Origin: Gammaproteobacteria bacterium
GTDB lineage: Bacteria; Pseudomonadota; Gammaproteobacteria; Pseudomonadales; Azotimanducaceae
Assembly (NCBI GenBank): GCA_027293665.1
Contig: JAPUFN010000119.1
Span: forward strand, 1-7,603
DNA: 7,603 nt
Direction: 5' to 3'
The notes under the pieces are model-generated. The model worked only from the letters and a program-made list of their open reading frames with translations. It made no database searches and was not told the DNA's origin. A program made the translations under genes and the position numbers. Within the stretch, counting starts at the first letter, position 1, and every line of letters begins with the position of its first letter. Below, in pieces: positions 1 to 5,709 of this stretch.

Positions 1-81
1 CCAAGACTGCCGACCGGCAAACTGTACAAGCGATTGATCAAAGACGCCTACTGGGGCAAGACGGACTCACGCATCGTCTGA
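1..81 (+). CDS. Acyl-CoA synthetase (AMP-forming), C-terminal end only
   Basis: This is the last 26 codons of a gene that begins outside the window, read in frame 1 to a TGA at 79-81. The fragment starts PRLPTGKLYKR and continues through a DAYWG segment to a terminal RIV. The PRxPTGKxxKR signature is the A10 core motif near the end of ANL-superfamily adenylating enzymes. Its lysine (codon at 19-21) is the one that contacts the acyl-adenylate in the first half-reaction. The KR-x(4)-DAYWG tail resembles fatty-acid or aromatic-acid CoA ligases more than acetyl-CoA synthetase. These enzymes activate a carboxylic acid to its CoA thioester, which would feed the dehydrogenase and crotonases encoded nearby. 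The gene converges with the minus-strand glutathione transferase, and the two stops are separated by a long palindrome. Substrate and total length cannot be judged. Confidence 0.8.
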   Translation, partial: PRLPTGKLYKRLIKDAYWGKTDSRIV

Positions 82-84
82 CAG

Positions 85-159
85 TAGTACCGGGTGTTAG
101 CCTTTAGCCTTTTCGCGGTGCGACGCCTGGAAAAGGCTAAAGGCTAACACCCGGTACTA
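85..159. repeat. Perfect 30-bp inverted repeat (palindromic element, copy 1)
   Basis: The arms 85-114 and 130-159 are perfectly complementary over 30 bp, and the 15-nt loop could add a GCG/CGC pairing. Each arm contains a tandem heptamer (AGCCTTT twice on one strand) and ends in TAGTACC. The element fills the whole gap between two convergent genes: it starts 3 nt after the TGA of the acyl-CoA synthetase and ends 1 nt before the minus-strand TAG of the glutathione transferase. A related copy lies at about 796-864. Possible roles are a bidirectional transcription stop, an mRNA 3'-end stabiliser or RNase III target, or a dispersed REP/MITE-like repeat. No T-tract follows the stem on either strand, so it is not a textbook intrinsic terminator. 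The structure is certain; the role is inferred. Confidence 0.9.
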
Positions 160-160
160 A

Positions 161-772
161 CTACGGAACGGCCATGCCTTTGATCACCGCCTCTCTGCTG
201 GCTATTTCAGCCAGCCAACGCGTTATGTGTTCGGCGTCTCCGAGCACATCGGGTTTGGCGCCTTTGAGAGGAGGCAGACCCACTGCAGTCCACGGATAAC
301 AGGCGATGTCGGCGATTGAGTAATCTCCCGCGAGATACTCAACCTCGGCCAGCCGGTCATCGAGCACCTTCAGCAGTCTTGCTGACTCGGCGAGAAACCG
401 CTCGATCGCATAGGGGATCTTCTCAGGTGCGGTATTCAGGAAGTGATTCGTCTGGCCCAGCATCGGCCCGAGTCCGGCCATCTGGAACATCAGCCATTCC
501 AGAGCCTTGGCCCGCGCTGGTCCATCGGCAGCCAGGAATTGACCGGTTTTTTCTGCAAGATGAATCAGAATCGCGCCCGATTCGAATATGGATAAGCCAT
601 CATCGACGATGGCGGGGATTTTACTGTTCGGAGAGACGGCGACGAATTCAGCCTCAAACTGCTCATCCTCACCAATATTGACCGGATGGACCTCGTAGGC
701 GAGCCCTGTTTCTTCGAGCATGATGGAGGCCTTCTGGCCGTTCGGGGTGCTCCACGTGTAAAGATCTATCAC
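161..772 (-). CDS. YfcG/Nu-class-like glutathione transferase (disulfide-bond oxidoreductase type)
   Basis: This is a 203-residue cytosolic glutathione transferase. The N-terminal thioredoxin-like domain (about 1-80) has STPNG at residues 8-12, matching the Thr9/Asn11 pair used instead of a catalytic Tyr or Ser in E. coli YfcG. It also has the cis-proline motif KIPAIVD (51-57) and FESGAI (63-68), which binds the glutamyl part of glutathione. The helical domain contains GLGPMLGQ (101-107) and YAIER (121-125), both strongly YfcG-like, and the folding motif SIADIACYPW (152-161). YfcG-type proteins have low classical transferase activity and reduce disulfides or peroxides with glutathione; applying that here is inference from motifs. 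The start is GTG at 770-772, preceded by AAGGAG five nt upstream (778-783 on the minus strand). The gene follows the enoyl-CoA hydratase on the same strand across a 93-nt gap containing palindrome copy 2, and palindrome copy 1 lies directly after its stop. Confidence 0.92.
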   Translation of the reverse strand: MIDLYTWSTPNGQKASIMLEETGLAYEVHPVNIGEDEQFEAEFVAVSPNSKIPAIVDDGLSIFESGAILIHLAEKTGQFLAADGPARAKALEWLMFQMAGLGPMLGQTNHFLNTAPEKIPYAIERFLAESARLLKVLDDRLAEVEYLAGDYSIADIACYPWTAVGLPPLKGAKPDVLGDAEHITRWLAEIASREAVIKGMAVP

Positions 773-795
773 TATGACTCCTTATGTATACGAGC

Positions 796-864
796 AGTGC
801 CTTCCGTTAAGTCTTTTTCGTTTCGCCGAATCCGCGCAAAGGCTAAAGGTTAACGAACGGCACT
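796..864. repeat. Imperfect inverted repeat (palindromic element, copy 2)
   Basis: This is a degenerate hairpin with ends AGTGCC and GGCACT. Paired across its centre at about 830, 21 of the outer 31 positions are Watson-Crick and two more are G-U. Its right arm (837-864) matches the right arm of copy 1 (131-158) at 22 of 28 positions, including the block AAAGGCTAAAGG, so the two elements are related. Its left arm has diverged. It lies in the 93-nt gap between the enoyl-CoA hydratase stop (minus-strand TGA, 866-868) and the glutathione transferase start, and with the base at 865 it directly abuts that TGA. It may attenuate or process transcription between these two minus-strand genes. The glutathione transferase Shine-Dalgarno lies just outside it. 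Confidence 0.75.
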
Positions 865-865
865 A

Positions 866-1699
866 TCAGCTATCAGATAGTTCGCCATTGAGCGCAGCCA
901 CCCGCAGCTCACCCTCGCGGGTCTGGCCGCCAATTTCGAGGAATTTACGCATGTTGGCTTGCGCCCCCGGCGTCCGCAGCAGTCTCTGGAAAAGGTAGGC
1001 TTCCTCGATCAGTCCCTCCTGCAGTGGTTTTTCGGCAGCATTCACCGACTCTTTTGCCAGCCGCACCGCATCCGGCGGAAATCCCGCGATTCGTTGTGCC
1101 AACGCCGAGACAAACGGTCCGATGGCGTCCGGCTCAAAAATCCGATTGAGATAGCCCCACCGCTCGGCCGTCTCCGCATCCAGATCTTCAGCGCCAAGGA
1201 CAATCTCCATCGCCCGCCCGCGACCCACCAATCGTGGGAGTCGTTGTGTGCCTGTGCCGCCCGGCAGAATTCCCAGCGGCACCTCCATCTGGTTCACAAT
1301 TGTTTTGCCGCGCACGCCGAAACGCATATCAAAGCTCGCAGCCAGTTCGCTACCACCGCCACCTACGCGTCCCTCGATCTGCGCGATCGTGACTTTATCC
1401 ATCGTCCGGAAGCGTTCGCACACCGCATGAAAGTCGCTGAGTTCCTGATTTTTCTCCGCCGGTGAATCGATCGGAAACTCGAGAATCGCTGCCACATCAA
1501 AATGCGCGAGAAAAAAGTCCGGATCCGCACTCTTCATCACGACAACGCTCAGCGTTGGATCATTTTTCAACTCGAGACTGAGCGCAACGAGTTCAGCATA
1601 AAGCGGCATCGTGATCAGATTGATCGGCGGGTTGTTCACCGTCACGCTCGCAAGCCGGTTGTCGACCTGCACACTCAGCAGTTCATAGTCATATGCCAC
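866..1699 (-). CDS. Enoyl-CoA hydratase/isomerase family protein with both catalytic Glu residues
   Basis: This is a 277-residue crotonase-fold protein, near the usual 260-290. Crotonases hydrate or isomerise enoyl-CoA thioesters through an oxyanion hole. The first oxyanion segment is FLAHFD (63-68) and the second is VGGGGSELA (112-120). Glu118, in SELA, aligns with rat hydratase Glu144. Glu139, in NQMEVPLGILPGGTGTQRLPR, aligns with Glu164, so a true hydratase is plausible. The C-terminus (about 205-277) is helical and charged, as expected for trimerisation. The first oxyanion segment, with Phe-Leu-Ala-His, is less typical than the common SAGAD form. The start is taken as GTG at 1697-1699 because GAGGAGG lies nine nt upstream. 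The frame stays open to a TTG at 1753, but those 18 extra codons lack an appropriate ribosome site and look unlike the family. The gene is divergent from the M20 operon and upstream of the glutathione transferase. Substrate chain length is unknown. Confidence 0.9.
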   Translation of the reverse strand: MAYDYELLSVQVDNRLASVTVNNPPINLITMPLYAELVALSLELKNDPTLSVVVMKSADPDFFLAHFDVAAILEFPIDSPAEKNQELSDFHAVCERFRTMDKVTIAQIEGRVGGGGSELAASFDMRFGVRGKTIVNQMEVPLGILPGGTGTQRLPRLVGRGRAMEIVLGAEDLDAETAERWGYLNRIFEPDAIGPFVSALAQRIAGFPPDAVRLAKESVNAAEKPLQEGLIEEAYLFQRLLRTPGAQANMRKFLEIGGQTREGELRVAALNGELSDS

Positions 1700-1945
1700 C
1701 CTGCAATTCCTCCTCTGTTTGACACTGGCGCGCCGTGATGTCCCCTGATTCAACTATAGCCCGTCACCGCCGGGCGCACACCCCGGGTACGCTGGCGCCC
1801 ATACCGTTTTACCCGGCAGTCGCGGCGATCAATCCCTCCGCGGAAGTCACTCTGCGCCGCTAGCCCGCCGAAAAACCTCCCTGCCGGGCTTTTTCCGGCA
1901 TAATTCAATGCCCGCTAACACGGGGCACTATCTGGGAGGGTTGCG
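1700..1945. promoter_or_regulatory. Divergent intergenic region between enoyl-CoA hydratase and the M20 operon
   Basis: About 245 bp separate two divergent genes, so both promoters should lie here. On the minus strand TATAGT (1753-1758) is a fair -10 box, though I find no matching -35. If used, it would start transcripts downstream of the alternative TTG at 1753, which supports the shorter hydratase. On the plus strand CATAAT (1899-1904) is a weak -10 candidate. Three inverted repeats are visible. One is GGGCGC/GCGCCC at 1772-1777 and 1795-1800. Another is AGCCCG/CGGGCT at 1862-1867 and 1885-1890, followed by T1890-1894; it overlaps a competing pairing of GCCGAAAAA (1867-1875) with 1890-1899. 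The last is TGCCC/GGGCA at 1909-1913 and 1923-1927. No coding sequence is convincing here. These are pattern matches by eye, without statistical support. Confidence 0.35.
1709..1715 (-). promoter_or_regulatory. Shine-Dalgarno site fixing the enoyl-CoA hydratase start
   Basis: On the minus strand GAGGAGG lies nine nt before the GTG at 1697-1699. It is the only good ribosome site in the 5' part of this open frame, and it favours the 277-residue product over a version started at the TTG at 1753. Confidence 0.75.
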
Positions 1946-3139
1946 GTGGCGAAAACAATCAGTGAACTGAGGGCCGACATCGTTGGCAGGATTGACAACC
2001 TGGCGGACGAACTGCTGGCAGTGTCCCATTCCATTCACGCCAATCCTGAACTCGCATTCGCGGAGCACCACGCCAGCGCCCTGCTTTGCGACACACTGGC
2101 CGAGCACGATCTTGAACCCACGCGAGGCGCATACACCTTAGATACAGCTTTCGAGGCCAGCCTCCAGACTCAGGGTGACGGCCCTACCGTTGCGATTCTT
2201 GCAGAATATGACGCGTTGCCTGGAATCGGCCACGCCTGCGGCCACAATCTGATCGCCACCGCCGCACTCGGCGCCACATTGGCCCTGCAATCCGTGCAGG
2301 CCCATCTACCCGGGCACATCCGACTACTGGGCACACCGGCCGAAGAGAAAGGCGGCGGCAAGGAACTCATGGCCCGCGCAGGTGCATTTGATGGCGTCGA
2401 TGCCGCCATGATGATTCATCCAGCGGGCGTGAACCTCACCACCATGCCCTGCATCTGTGTTGCCGAAGTCGAAGTCATTTATCACGGTCAATCCGCACAC
2501 GCGTCGGCAATGCCGCACCGTGGCGTCAATGCGCTCGATGGACTTCTGATCGCCTACCAGGCCATCTCGAATTTGCGCCAGCACATCCGCGATCAGGAGC
2601 GCATTCACGGCATCATCACCGACGGCGGACAAGCGCCCAACATCGTCCCCGAGCGTGCTGCCGGTGATTTCTACGTTCGTGCCGTCGACGAGAAAGCGCT
2701 CGCCGCGTTGAAACCGCGTGTGCAGGCATGTTTTGAAGCCGGTGCAAAGAGCAGCGGTGCGGAGGTCGAAATCAACTGGGCAAACGTGGACTACCTGGAT
2801 CTGAACACCAACTGGCCACTGGCCGACTGCTTTCAGCGTCACGGTGAATCACTGGGACGCGATTTTCTCGATCCCGCAAAGCTTGGCGGTGCTGGCAGCA
2901 CCGACATGGGTAACGTCAGCCACCGGGTGCCATCCATTCACCCGATGCTGGCGGCCGCACCACGCAACGTCGTTATCCACAATCCCGAGTTTGAAAAGTG
3001 GGCCGGTTCCGAAACTGGCGACGCTGCAGCTCTCGACGGTGCAAAAGCGCTGGCCCTCACTACCGCAGATTTTCTTCTCAATCCGGATTTGCAGGCCGAA
3101 TCCAGCAAAGCATTCAACGTTTCAAGCGGCTTGAGCTGA
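1946..3139 (+). CDS. M20-family amidohydrolase/dipeptidase (ACY1L2/PM20D2-AbgB-like)
   Basis: This 397-residue metallo-hydrolase would cleave an amide bond in an N-acyl amino acid or dipeptide-like substrate. AEYDALPGIGHACGHN (86-101) carries the Cys98/His100 metal-ligand pair, and TPAEEKGGGK (130-139) carries the general base Glu133 and ligand Glu134. MIHP (156-159) gives ligand His158, and VIHNPEF (343-349) gives the C-terminal ligand His345. This Cys-His-Glu-His-His pattern is typical of the M20D group, and AEYDALPGIGHACGHN is particularly close to ACY1L2/PM20D2 and AbgB-type proteins. The dimerisation domain runs from about 170 to 290 and includes GQSAHASAMPHRGVNALD (181-198). No signal peptide is seen, so it is probably cytoplasmic. 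The start is GTG at 1946 with GGGAGG six nt upstream. It is the first gene of the plus-strand operon. ChaC follows in the same reading frame 39 nt after its TGA. The exact substrate is unknown; peptide, acyl-amino-acid and aminobenzoyl-glutamate hydrolysis all occur among relatives. Confidence 0.9.
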   Translation: MAKTISELRADIVGRIDNLADELLAVSHSIHANPELAFAEHHASALLCDTLAEHDLEPTRGAYTLDTAFEASLQTQGDGPTVAILAEYDALPGIGHACGHNLIATAALGATLALQSVQAHLPGHIRLLGTPAEEKGGGKELMARAGAFDGVDAAMMIHPAGVNLTTMPCICVAEVEVIYHGQSAHASAMPHRGVNALDGLLIAYQAISNLRQHIRDQERIHGIITDGGQAPNIVPERAAGDFYVRAVDEKALAALKPRVQACFEAGAKSSGAEVEINWANVDYLDLNTNWPLADCFQRHGESLGRDFLDPAKLGGAGSTDMGNVSHRVPSIHPMLAAAPRNVVIHNPEFEKWAGSETGDAAALDGAKALALTTADFLLNPDLQAESSKAFNVSSGLS

Positions 3140-3178
3140 TCGAGCGATGATGCCGGACAACGGCGTGCAGTCGCCTCG

Positions 3179-3706
3179 ATGAATCGCTGGGTATTCGGTT
3201 ATGGCTCGCTTATCTGGCGACCTGACATCGAGTTCATCGAATCCCGTCCAGCTCGCCTGCCTGGCTGGCAACGCCGTTTCTGGCAGGGTTCCCACGATCA
3301 CCGTGGAGTACCTGACCAACCCGGCCGAGTCGTCACTCTGGTGCCGGAACCGACAGGCCATTGCGATGGTATGGCCTATCTCGTCGACCAGAGCGTTGTC
3401 GATGCGACCTTTCAGGCGCTCGACGTCAGGGAAAAAAACGGCTACGAGCGCCACGAAGTGACGCTGCACCTGCTCGATCCTGCGCACAGCGAAGACGGTC
3501 TGGTTTACATTGCACCCGTCGACAATCACGCATTCCTCGGCCCCGCACCTCTACCGGACATGGTGGCGCAAATTCTCCAATGCGAAGGACCCAGTGGCCG
3601 CAACATCGACTACCTCTTCGAGCTGGCAACAGCCCTGCGGCAGCTCGACGCCAATGACCCGCACGTGTTCGAACTCGAAGCCGCCGTTCGCGAGGCGCTC
3701 GCATGA
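3179..3706 (+). CDS. chaC: ChaC-type gamma-glutamylcyclotransferase
   Basis: This 175-residue protein fits the ChaC/GCG family, whose members degrade glutathione to 5-oxoproline and Cys-Gly in the cytosol. The substrate-binding loop VFGYGSLIWRP lies at residues 5-15, close to the ChaC consensus YGSLIW. The catalytic glutamate is predicted as Glu85 in LDVREKNGYER (81-91). Other family marks are RRFWQGSHDHRGVPDQPGRVVTL (32-54), GMAYLV (64-69), and the C-terminal GPSGRNIDYLFELA (about 136-149). ATG 3179 is the only start available: the frame is otherwise open back to the M20 stop but holds no earlier ATG or GTG. It has no clear Shine-Dalgarno. An 11-codon frame (3147-3182) ends in TGA overlapping this ATG, so translation may depend on reinitiation from upstream. 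The gene overlaps the acyl-CoA dehydrogenase by ATGA, which implies coupled expression. Its presence among acyl-CoA genes is unexpected. Confidence 0.93.
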   Translation: MNRWVFGYGSLIWRPDIEFIESRPARLPGWQRRFWQGSHDHRGVPDQPGRVVTLVPEPTGHCDGMAYLVDQSVVDATFQALDVREKNGYERHEVTLHLLDPAHSEDGLVYIAPVDNHAFLGPAPLPDMVAQILQCEGPSGRNIDYLFELATALRQLDANDPHVFELEAAVREALA

Positions 3707-4902
3707 ATATCAGTTTCAGTAAGGAACATGATGTGTTTCGCGATGAAGTCCGGGCGTTTCTGGATCAAGCGCTGGATGATGAGCTGCGCGATGCGCAGAA
3801 ATATTGCCCCGGAATGTTTCTCGACTACGAGCACAACATCCGCTGGCACCGGATTGTCTTTGCTAAAGGCTGGATCGCGCCGGCCTGGCCGAAGGAACAC
3901 GGCGGCACCGGCTGGGATCTGACAGAGCGTTACATCTGGTCACGGGAATCAACCCTCGCCGGCGCACCGAGCCTCGCGCCGATGGGTCTGGGCATGTGCG
4001 GGCCTATGCTCATTGGCTTCGGCACTGCCGAGCAGAAGGCCTTTTATCTGCCCCGCATTCGTTCCGGCGAGGATTACTGGTGCCAGGGTTACTCGGAACC
4101 CGGCTCGGGGTCTGACCTTGCTTCCCTGCGACTGTCCGCCGTCGTCGACGGCGACCACTACCGGCTCAATGGCAGCAAAATCTGGACGACCCACGCCCAT
4201 TTCGCCAACCGGATGTTCTGCCTCGTGCGGACCGGTGAGTTTAGCAAACCCCAGCAGGGCATCACGTTCATGCTGCTGGACATGGACACACCCGGCATCA
4301 CCGTCGAACCGATCGTTTTCGCCAGCGGTACCCATGAGGTCAATCAGGTGTTCTTCGATGACGTGCGCGTACCCATTGCAAACCGGGTTGGCGAAGAACA
4401 CCAGGGTTGGACGGTGGCGAAGTATCTTCTCGAGTTCGAACGTGGTGGTGGCGGCAGTGCCGGCCTTGTAACAGCGCTCAGCAGAGTGCGCAGGCTGGCC
4501 GAGCAATCGCCTACCCCTGCGGGGCCGCTATCCGAGGATGCCTCCTTCAAACGTCAACTCGACGCAACCGACGTGAAGCTACAGGCCATTCAATACACGG
4601 AATTTCGCATCATGGCAGCGTTGTCGAAGGGCCAGAACCCGGGACCCGAGTCTTCGATCATGAAAAATCTGGCCGCGGATATCGGCCAACGGATTACCGA
4701 ACTTGCCATGGAGGCCACCGGTTACTACATCCAGCCGCACCAGCCCGATGCTCGAACGCCGGGCCAGAATGTGACGCCGGTAGGTCCCGAGCGCGGGACC
4801 GTCGCTTTTCCGCGTTACTTCAATTTGCGGGCGAGCTCCATTGCCGGTGGCACCAACGAAGTACAGAAGAACATTGTCGCCAAACTGGTACTGGGGCTTT
4901 AG
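3703..4902 (+). CDS. Acyl-CoA dehydrogenase family flavoprotein
   Basis: This 399-residue protein has the full acyl-CoA dehydrogenase architecture: an N-terminal helical domain (about 1-125), a middle beta domain (126-225) and a C-terminal helical domain (about 235-399). Family motifs are APAWPKEHGGTGW (59-71), QGYSEPGSGSDLASL (128-142, flavin binding), LNGSKIWTTHA (155-165), and SSIAGGTNEVQKNIVAKLVLGL (378-399). It would use FAD to put a trans-2,3 double bond into an acyl-CoA, passing electrons to ETF. The medium-chain-type catalytic Glu of the YEGT motif is absent, since this position reads AGGT. A Glu in LLEFERGGGG (Glu246, possibly Glu244) aligns with the alternative base used by isovaleryl- and long-chain-type enzymes. 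WPKEHGGTGW and GGTNEVQKNI recall pimeloyl-CoA and FadE17/26-type dehydrogenases, which often work as pairs, but no second subunit is present in the window. The start overlaps the chaC stop (ATGA). The crotonase follows after 32 nt. Confidence 0.93.
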   Translation: MNISFSKEHDVFRDEVRAFLDQALDDELRDAQKYCPGMFLDYEHNIRWHRIVFAKGWIAPAWPKEHGGTGWDLTERYIWSRESTLAGAPSLAPMGLGMCGPMLIGFGTAEQKAFYLPRIRSGEDYWCQGYSEPGSGSDLASLRLSAVVDGDHYRLNGSKIWTTHAHFANRMFCLVRTGEFSKPQQGITFMLLDMDTPGITVEPIVFASGTHEVNQVFFDDVRVPIANRVGEEHQGWTVAKYLLEFERGGGGSAGLVTALSRVRRLAEQSPTPAGPLSEDASFKRQLDATDVKLQAIQYTEFRIMAALSKGQNPGPESSIMKNLAADIGQRITELAMEATGYYIQPHQPDARTPGQNVTPVGPERGTVAFPRYFNLRASSIAGGTNEVQKNIVAKLVLGL

Positions 4903-4934
4903 GCTGAGGCGATAAACCACTTGAGGGGAATCTG

Positions 4935-5675
4935 ATGGAACCACTTGTCCTGCGCGAAGATTCAGACGGCTTGTGTATCCTGACGTTGAACCGCCCTGAT
5001 GCGCTCAATGCCCTGAGCCCGGCGCTCTTCGTCGAGTTGCGCGGCCACCTCGACGACATCGCAACGCATACAGACGACATCGGCTGCGTAATCCTCTGTG
5101 GTAAAGGTCGGTCGTTTTCCGCCGGCAACGACATCAAAGCCATTCAGGCCGGAGAGCGACCGCCAGAACCACACTTCCAGGCGACAACCCTGGAAAAAAT
5201 CGAAGCATTGCCGCAACCGGTAATCGCTGCCGTACAGGGACACTGTTACACCGGCTCGCTGGAACTTGCTCTCGCCTGCGATCTACTGGTGGCCGCGACC
5301 AGCGCAAAGTTTGCCGACACACACGGTAAATGGGGCATGTCGCCAACCTGGGGAATGAGTCAGCGCCTGCCCAGGCGAGTCTCGCTGGTTGTCGCGCGTG
5401 AACTCATGTTCAGCGGCCGCGTGGTAGACGGCGCGGAAGCCGCAACAATCGGCCTGGCGAACTGCTGCGTTCCAGACGACGAGCTGATGGCAACCGCTAC
5501 GACCATGGCCCGACAGTTCCTGGAAAACTCCTGGTTTACGCTGCGGATGGACAAACAGCTGATTAATACCGGTCTGAACCACACACTGCAGGAGGGGCTC
5601 GAGTACGAACGTGCGACCAGTCCGGGTGCCGGACCAGATATGGCCGAACGCCTCGGCGGATTCGCTTCCCGCTGA
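4935..5675 (+). CDS. Crotonase-family protein (enoyl-CoA hydratase/isomerase-like)
   Basis: This is a 246-residue crotonase-fold protein and the last gene of the plus-strand operon. The start is ATG 4935 with GAGGGGA (4923-4929) as ribosome site. Oxyanion-hole elements are FSAGNDIKAIQ (61-71, Ala63) and GHCYTGSLELALACDLLVA (102-120, Gly107). Glu110 aligns with the first catalytic Glu of rat enoyl-CoA hydratase (Glu144). The second Glu (Glu164) is replaced by His130 in the segment AKFADTHGKWGMSP. That pattern occurs in a subgroup of hydratase-like proteins whose activity cannot be called from sequence, so isomerase, hydrolase or hydratase with altered chemistry all remain open. Placement directly after the dehydrogenase suggests it acts on the enoyl-CoA formed there. 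The C-terminus ends soon after the trimer-forming helices. A convergent gene begins 34 nt downstream, with no clear terminator between them. Confidence 0.9.
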   Translation: MEPLVLREDSDGLCILTLNRPDALNALSPALFVELRGHLDDIATHTDDIGCVILCGKGRSFSAGNDIKAIQAGERPPEPHFQATTLEKIEALPQPVIAAVQGHCYTGSLELALACDLLVAATSAKFADTHGKWGMSPTWGMSQRLPRRVSLVVARELMFSGRVVDGAEAATIGLANCCVPDDELMATATTMARQFLENSWFTLRMDKQLINTGLNHTLQEGLEYERATSPGAGPDMAERLGGFASR

Positions 5676-5709
5676 CCCCTCAGCTGCGTGTTTGCAACTC
5701 GAATTACTT

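Noticed and set aside
85..159. Classical Rho-independent terminator
   Set aside because: The stem is strong, but neither strand has a T-tract directly after it, so a textbook intrinsic terminator is not supported. Another 3'-end role is still possible.
316..681. 121-codon open frame on the + strand inside the glutathione transferase region
   Set aside because: It is antisense to a gene with clear family motifs, shows no recognisable domain and has no ribosome site. It is a shadow of GC-rich coding sequence.
85..864. CRISPR array
   Set aside because: There are only two related palindromes with a whole gene between them, no regular spacers and no cas genes.
85..865. Insertion sequence or composite transposon with the palindromes as terminal inverted repeats
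   Set aside because: No transposase is encoded between them, each copy is itself a full palindrome, and no target-site duplication is visible outside.
1700..1753. 18-codon N-terminal extension of the minus-strand enoyl-CoA hydratase
   Set aside because: It would start at a TTG without a ribosome site. GAGGAGG sits properly before the GTG at 1697-1699, and the extension (basic, SRRAS...KQRRN) does not look like the family N-terminus.
3949..4506. 185-codon minus-strand open frame within the acyl-CoA dehydrogenase
   Set aside because: It is fully antisense to a conserved catalytic protein, and its composition is typical of a reverse-strand shadow.
5676..5709. Terminator between the convergent crotonase and alpha/beta hydrolase genes
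   Set aside because: Only a 4-5 bp mismatched pairing (GCTGC with GCAAC) is visible and there is no T-tract, so I cannot support a terminator.
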